DNA of 8,022 bases from Bacillota bacterium. GTDB lineage: Bacteria; Bacillota; Clostridia; Peptostreptococcales; Thermotaleaceae. The stretch is taken from NCBI GenBank assembly GCA_023623095.1, contig JAMNXX010000314.1, positions 1 through 8,022 of the forward strand, given 5' to 3'. Below the pieces are notes generated by a model. That model worked only from the letters and a program-made list of their open reading frames with translations. It was not told the DNA's origin and ran no database searches. Made by a program: the position numbers and the translations under genes. Below, piece by piece: positions 6,465-8,022 of the stretch (the stretch's first letter is position 1; each line of letters starts with the position of its first letter).

Positions 6465-7682
6465 TTAAGTTCGATAACATCCATTAATTTTGACATACTC
6501 ATAACTGAGATCGCATCCCCAGGCAGATGCATGGTATTTTCCATCTTTTAAATCGATCAGCACGATAATATGATCTTCTTTTAGTATTTTCAATGCTTTT
6601 TCTTCGCTGAAAGGAATCCCCATCCCTTTTTCTACTAACTGTATGGTGCCGGCGCGGCTTTGAAAGGAGATATCGATTTTTTCGGGGTCAAAATTTGCAC
6701 CGGAATATCCCATTGCGCATAAAATCCTTCCCCAATTGGCGTCACTGCCGAAGAAGGCAGCTTTTACGAGACTGGAAGAGATCACTGCTTTTGCACAGAT
6801 TTTTGCATCTGTTTCAGAGTTTGCATGGGATACGGATACTTCTATCAGTTTGGTAGCCCCTTCTCCGTCTTTCGCGATCATTTTTGCGAGCTCCTGATTG
6901 ACGAAGTCGAATGCATTCTTAAATGCATCATAATCCTCTCCGTCATCTTTGATTAAAGGATTTTCTGCTGCGCCGTTTGCCAAAGCGATAACCGTATCAT
7001 TGGTGCTTGTATCTCCGTCTACGGAGACCATATTGTAGCTGTTCTGTATACTGTCCCGGAGCGCTTTGGTAAGCATCGTTTTTGTAATATTGGCATCCGT
7101 GACGATAAATGCTAACATCGTAGCCATATTTGGATGGATCATGCCGGAACCTTTGGCTATACCGCTGATTTGTACCGGTTTATTTCCGATGGTCGTTTCT
7201 ACGGTTATTTTTTTAGGAAATGTATCGGTTGTCATAATGGCTTCGGCAGCCCCGTCTTCTCCGCCACTCGATAGGGAGCTGCAGGCAGTCTGAATTCCCT
7301 TTTCAATGCGATCCATTGGAAGGGGAACGCCGATGATCCCTGTAGAAGCAACCAATACTTCTTCAGGATTTAAACCCAAACATTTTGCAGTTTTCACTGT
7401 CATGGCCACAGCATCTTCGATACCCTTTTGACCGGTACATGCATTTGCATTTCCGCTATTGATGACGACAGCACGGGTGCTTTCTGATTGGATGTGTTCC
7501 ATCGATACGAGCACAGGTGCTGCCTTTACTTTATTGGTGGTAAAAGTAGCTGCTGCAACAGCCGGATATTGGCTGTATAAGATGGATAGATCTTTTTTTT
7601 GTCCCTTTTTAATGCCGCAGGATATACCGATGGCTTGAAATCCGCTGATATCGCATATATTTTTATCTTTTAATATTTTCAT
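6465..7682 (-). CDS. argJ: Bifunctional glutamate N-acetyltransferase / ornithine acetyltransferase
   Basis: ArgJ moves the acetyl group from N-acetylornithine to glutamate, closing the acetyl cycle of arginine biosynthesis in the cytoplasm; bifunctional forms also use acetyl-CoA. The 405-aa length is standard. The hallmark is KGSGMIHPNMATMLAFI (177-193). The precursor cleaves itself between Ala187 and Thr188, and Thr188 becomes the nucleophile of the beta subunit. The oxyanion-hole residues are in STGIIG (113-118, Thr114-Gly115). NSGNANACTG (75-84), VDGDTSTNDT (221-230) and SDANWGRI (313-320) are further family blocks. The C-terminus ends in the canonical YRT, which contributes to the active site. 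The ATG at 7682 follows AGGAGA (7693-7698) by 10 bases. The gene is 30 bp downstream of argC and clearly in its operon. Whether it is monofunctional or bifunctional cannot be told from the sequence alone, as no separate argA is visible. Confidence 0.97.
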   Translation of the reverse strand: MKILKDKNICDISGFQAIGISCGIKKGQKKDLSILYSQYPAVAAATFTTNKVKAAPVLVSMEHIQSESTRAVVINSGNANACTGQKGIEDAVAMTVKTAKCLGLNPEEVLVASTGIIGVPLPMDRIEKGIQTACSSLSSGGEDGAAEAIMTTDTFPKKITVETTIGNKPVQISGIAKGSGMIHPNMATMLAFIVTDANITKTMLTKALRDSIQNSYNMVSVDGDTSTNDTVIALANGAAENPLIKDDGEDYDAFKNAFDFVNQELAKMIAKDGEGATKLIEVSVSHANSETDAKICAKAVISSSLVKAAFFGSDANWGRILCAMGYSGANFDPEKIDISFQSRAGTIQLVEKGMGIPFSEEKALKILKEDHIIVLIDLKDGKYHASAWGCDLSYEYVKINGCYRT

Positions 7683-7712
7683 CGAACAAATATCTCCTTT
7701 CTATTCGTTTTG

Positions 7713-8022
7713 CTACGGGGCCATAGCTGGCACCGCTAACGCTTCTGATTCATCCAGTCCAAACATCAAATTCATATTTTGAACAGCCTGCCCGGCTGCA
7801 CCTTTGACGAGATTATCGATGGCAGAGATAATGATGGCGCGGTTAGTCCTTGGGTCTAATCGGATTCCAATATCGCAGAAATTGGATCCGCGCACATATC
7901 TTGTTTCCGGAATTTCTTCCCGAATCCTTACGAAATAGGCATCTTGGTAAAACTCCTCATACAGTTGGTAAATTTCTTTTTCCTGAAAATCCTTGCTTAA
8001 ATTTGTGTAGCAGGTAGCCAAT
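7713..8022 (-). CDS. argC: N-acetyl-gamma-glutamyl-phosphate reductase, C-terminal part (5' end outside window)
   Basis: ArgC reduces N-acetylglutamyl-5-phosphate to the semialdehyde with NADPH, the third step of arginine biosynthesis. Only the last 102 residues are inside the window; the TTG at 8021 is an internal leucine (LATCYTNL), not a start. The segment shows the family's closing blocks: YEEFYQDAYFVRI, then TRYVRGSNFCDIGIRLDPRT, and AIIISAIDNLVKGAAGQAVQ with NMNLMFGLDE near the end. These form the dimerisation and C-terminal part of the fold. The catalytic cysteine lies in the missing N-terminal two thirds. The 30-bp gap to argJ, which carries only argJ's ribosome binding site, indicates co-transcription in the common argCJ order. 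The operon promoter and any arginine operator lie outside the window. Confidence 0.96.
   Translation of the reverse strand, partial: LATCYTNLSKDFQEKEIYQLYEEFYQDAYFVRIREEIPETRYVRGSNFCDIGIRLDPRTNRAIIISAIDNLVKGAAGQAVQNMNLMFGLDESEALAVPAMAP

Noticed and set aside
7066..7293. Plus-strand open frame of 75 codons inside argJ
   Set aside because: It is the hydrophobic antisense shadow of the conserved argJ core around the autocleavage site.

Overview
The window looks like chromosomal DNA of an AT-rich Gram-positive anaerobe of the Clostridia type. The reasons are strong AGGAGG-type ribosome binding sites, a T-box leader in front of serS, a HutP-family protein, a UPF0182 membrane protein and long AT-rich spacers. 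No transposase, integrase, phage gene, CRISPR array, tRNA or rRNA was seen. This is mostly a core-genome region with a few odd intergenic elements; the species cannot be named from the sequence.

Layout. At 2-562 (+) is the 3' end of a UPF0182 membrane protein gene. It converges on a minus-strand gene (705-1328) for a small Cache-like lipoprotein, and a strong bidirectional terminator lies between them. Next comes a minus-strand gene for a 63-aa protein I do not recognise (1660-1851), with its own terminator, promoter and a promoter-proximal inverted repeat. The plus-strand block then starts: a serine T-box riboswitch (about 2200-2452) controls serS (2487-3764). It is followed by a flavin-reductase-like gene (3826-4407) and a HutP-family gene (4507-4923) preceded by two back-to-back RNA hairpins, ending at a strong terminator. 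A separately promoted AEC-family transporter gene follows (5059-6003). At the right edge, argJ and the 3' end of argC run on the minus strand as an arginine biosynthesis operon.

The most unusual stretch is the 461-bp spacer between the transporter gene and argJ (6004-6464). It holds a tight cluster of three DnaA-box-like 9-mers (6080-6112), a coding-like remnant or small ORF (6134-6321), a bidirectional terminator (6345-6391) and a near-perfect ParB/Spo0J parS site (6428-6443). parS sites concentrate around oriC in Firmicutes, and serS is origin-proximal in some of them, so the window may lie in the origin domain. That placement is inference.

Functionally the plus-strand genes join serine-tRNA supply (T-box read-out of uncharged tRNA-Ser) to an orphan RNA-binding-type regulator. 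The HutP homologue has no histidine-utilisation gene beside it here, and its own mRNA leader is highly structured.
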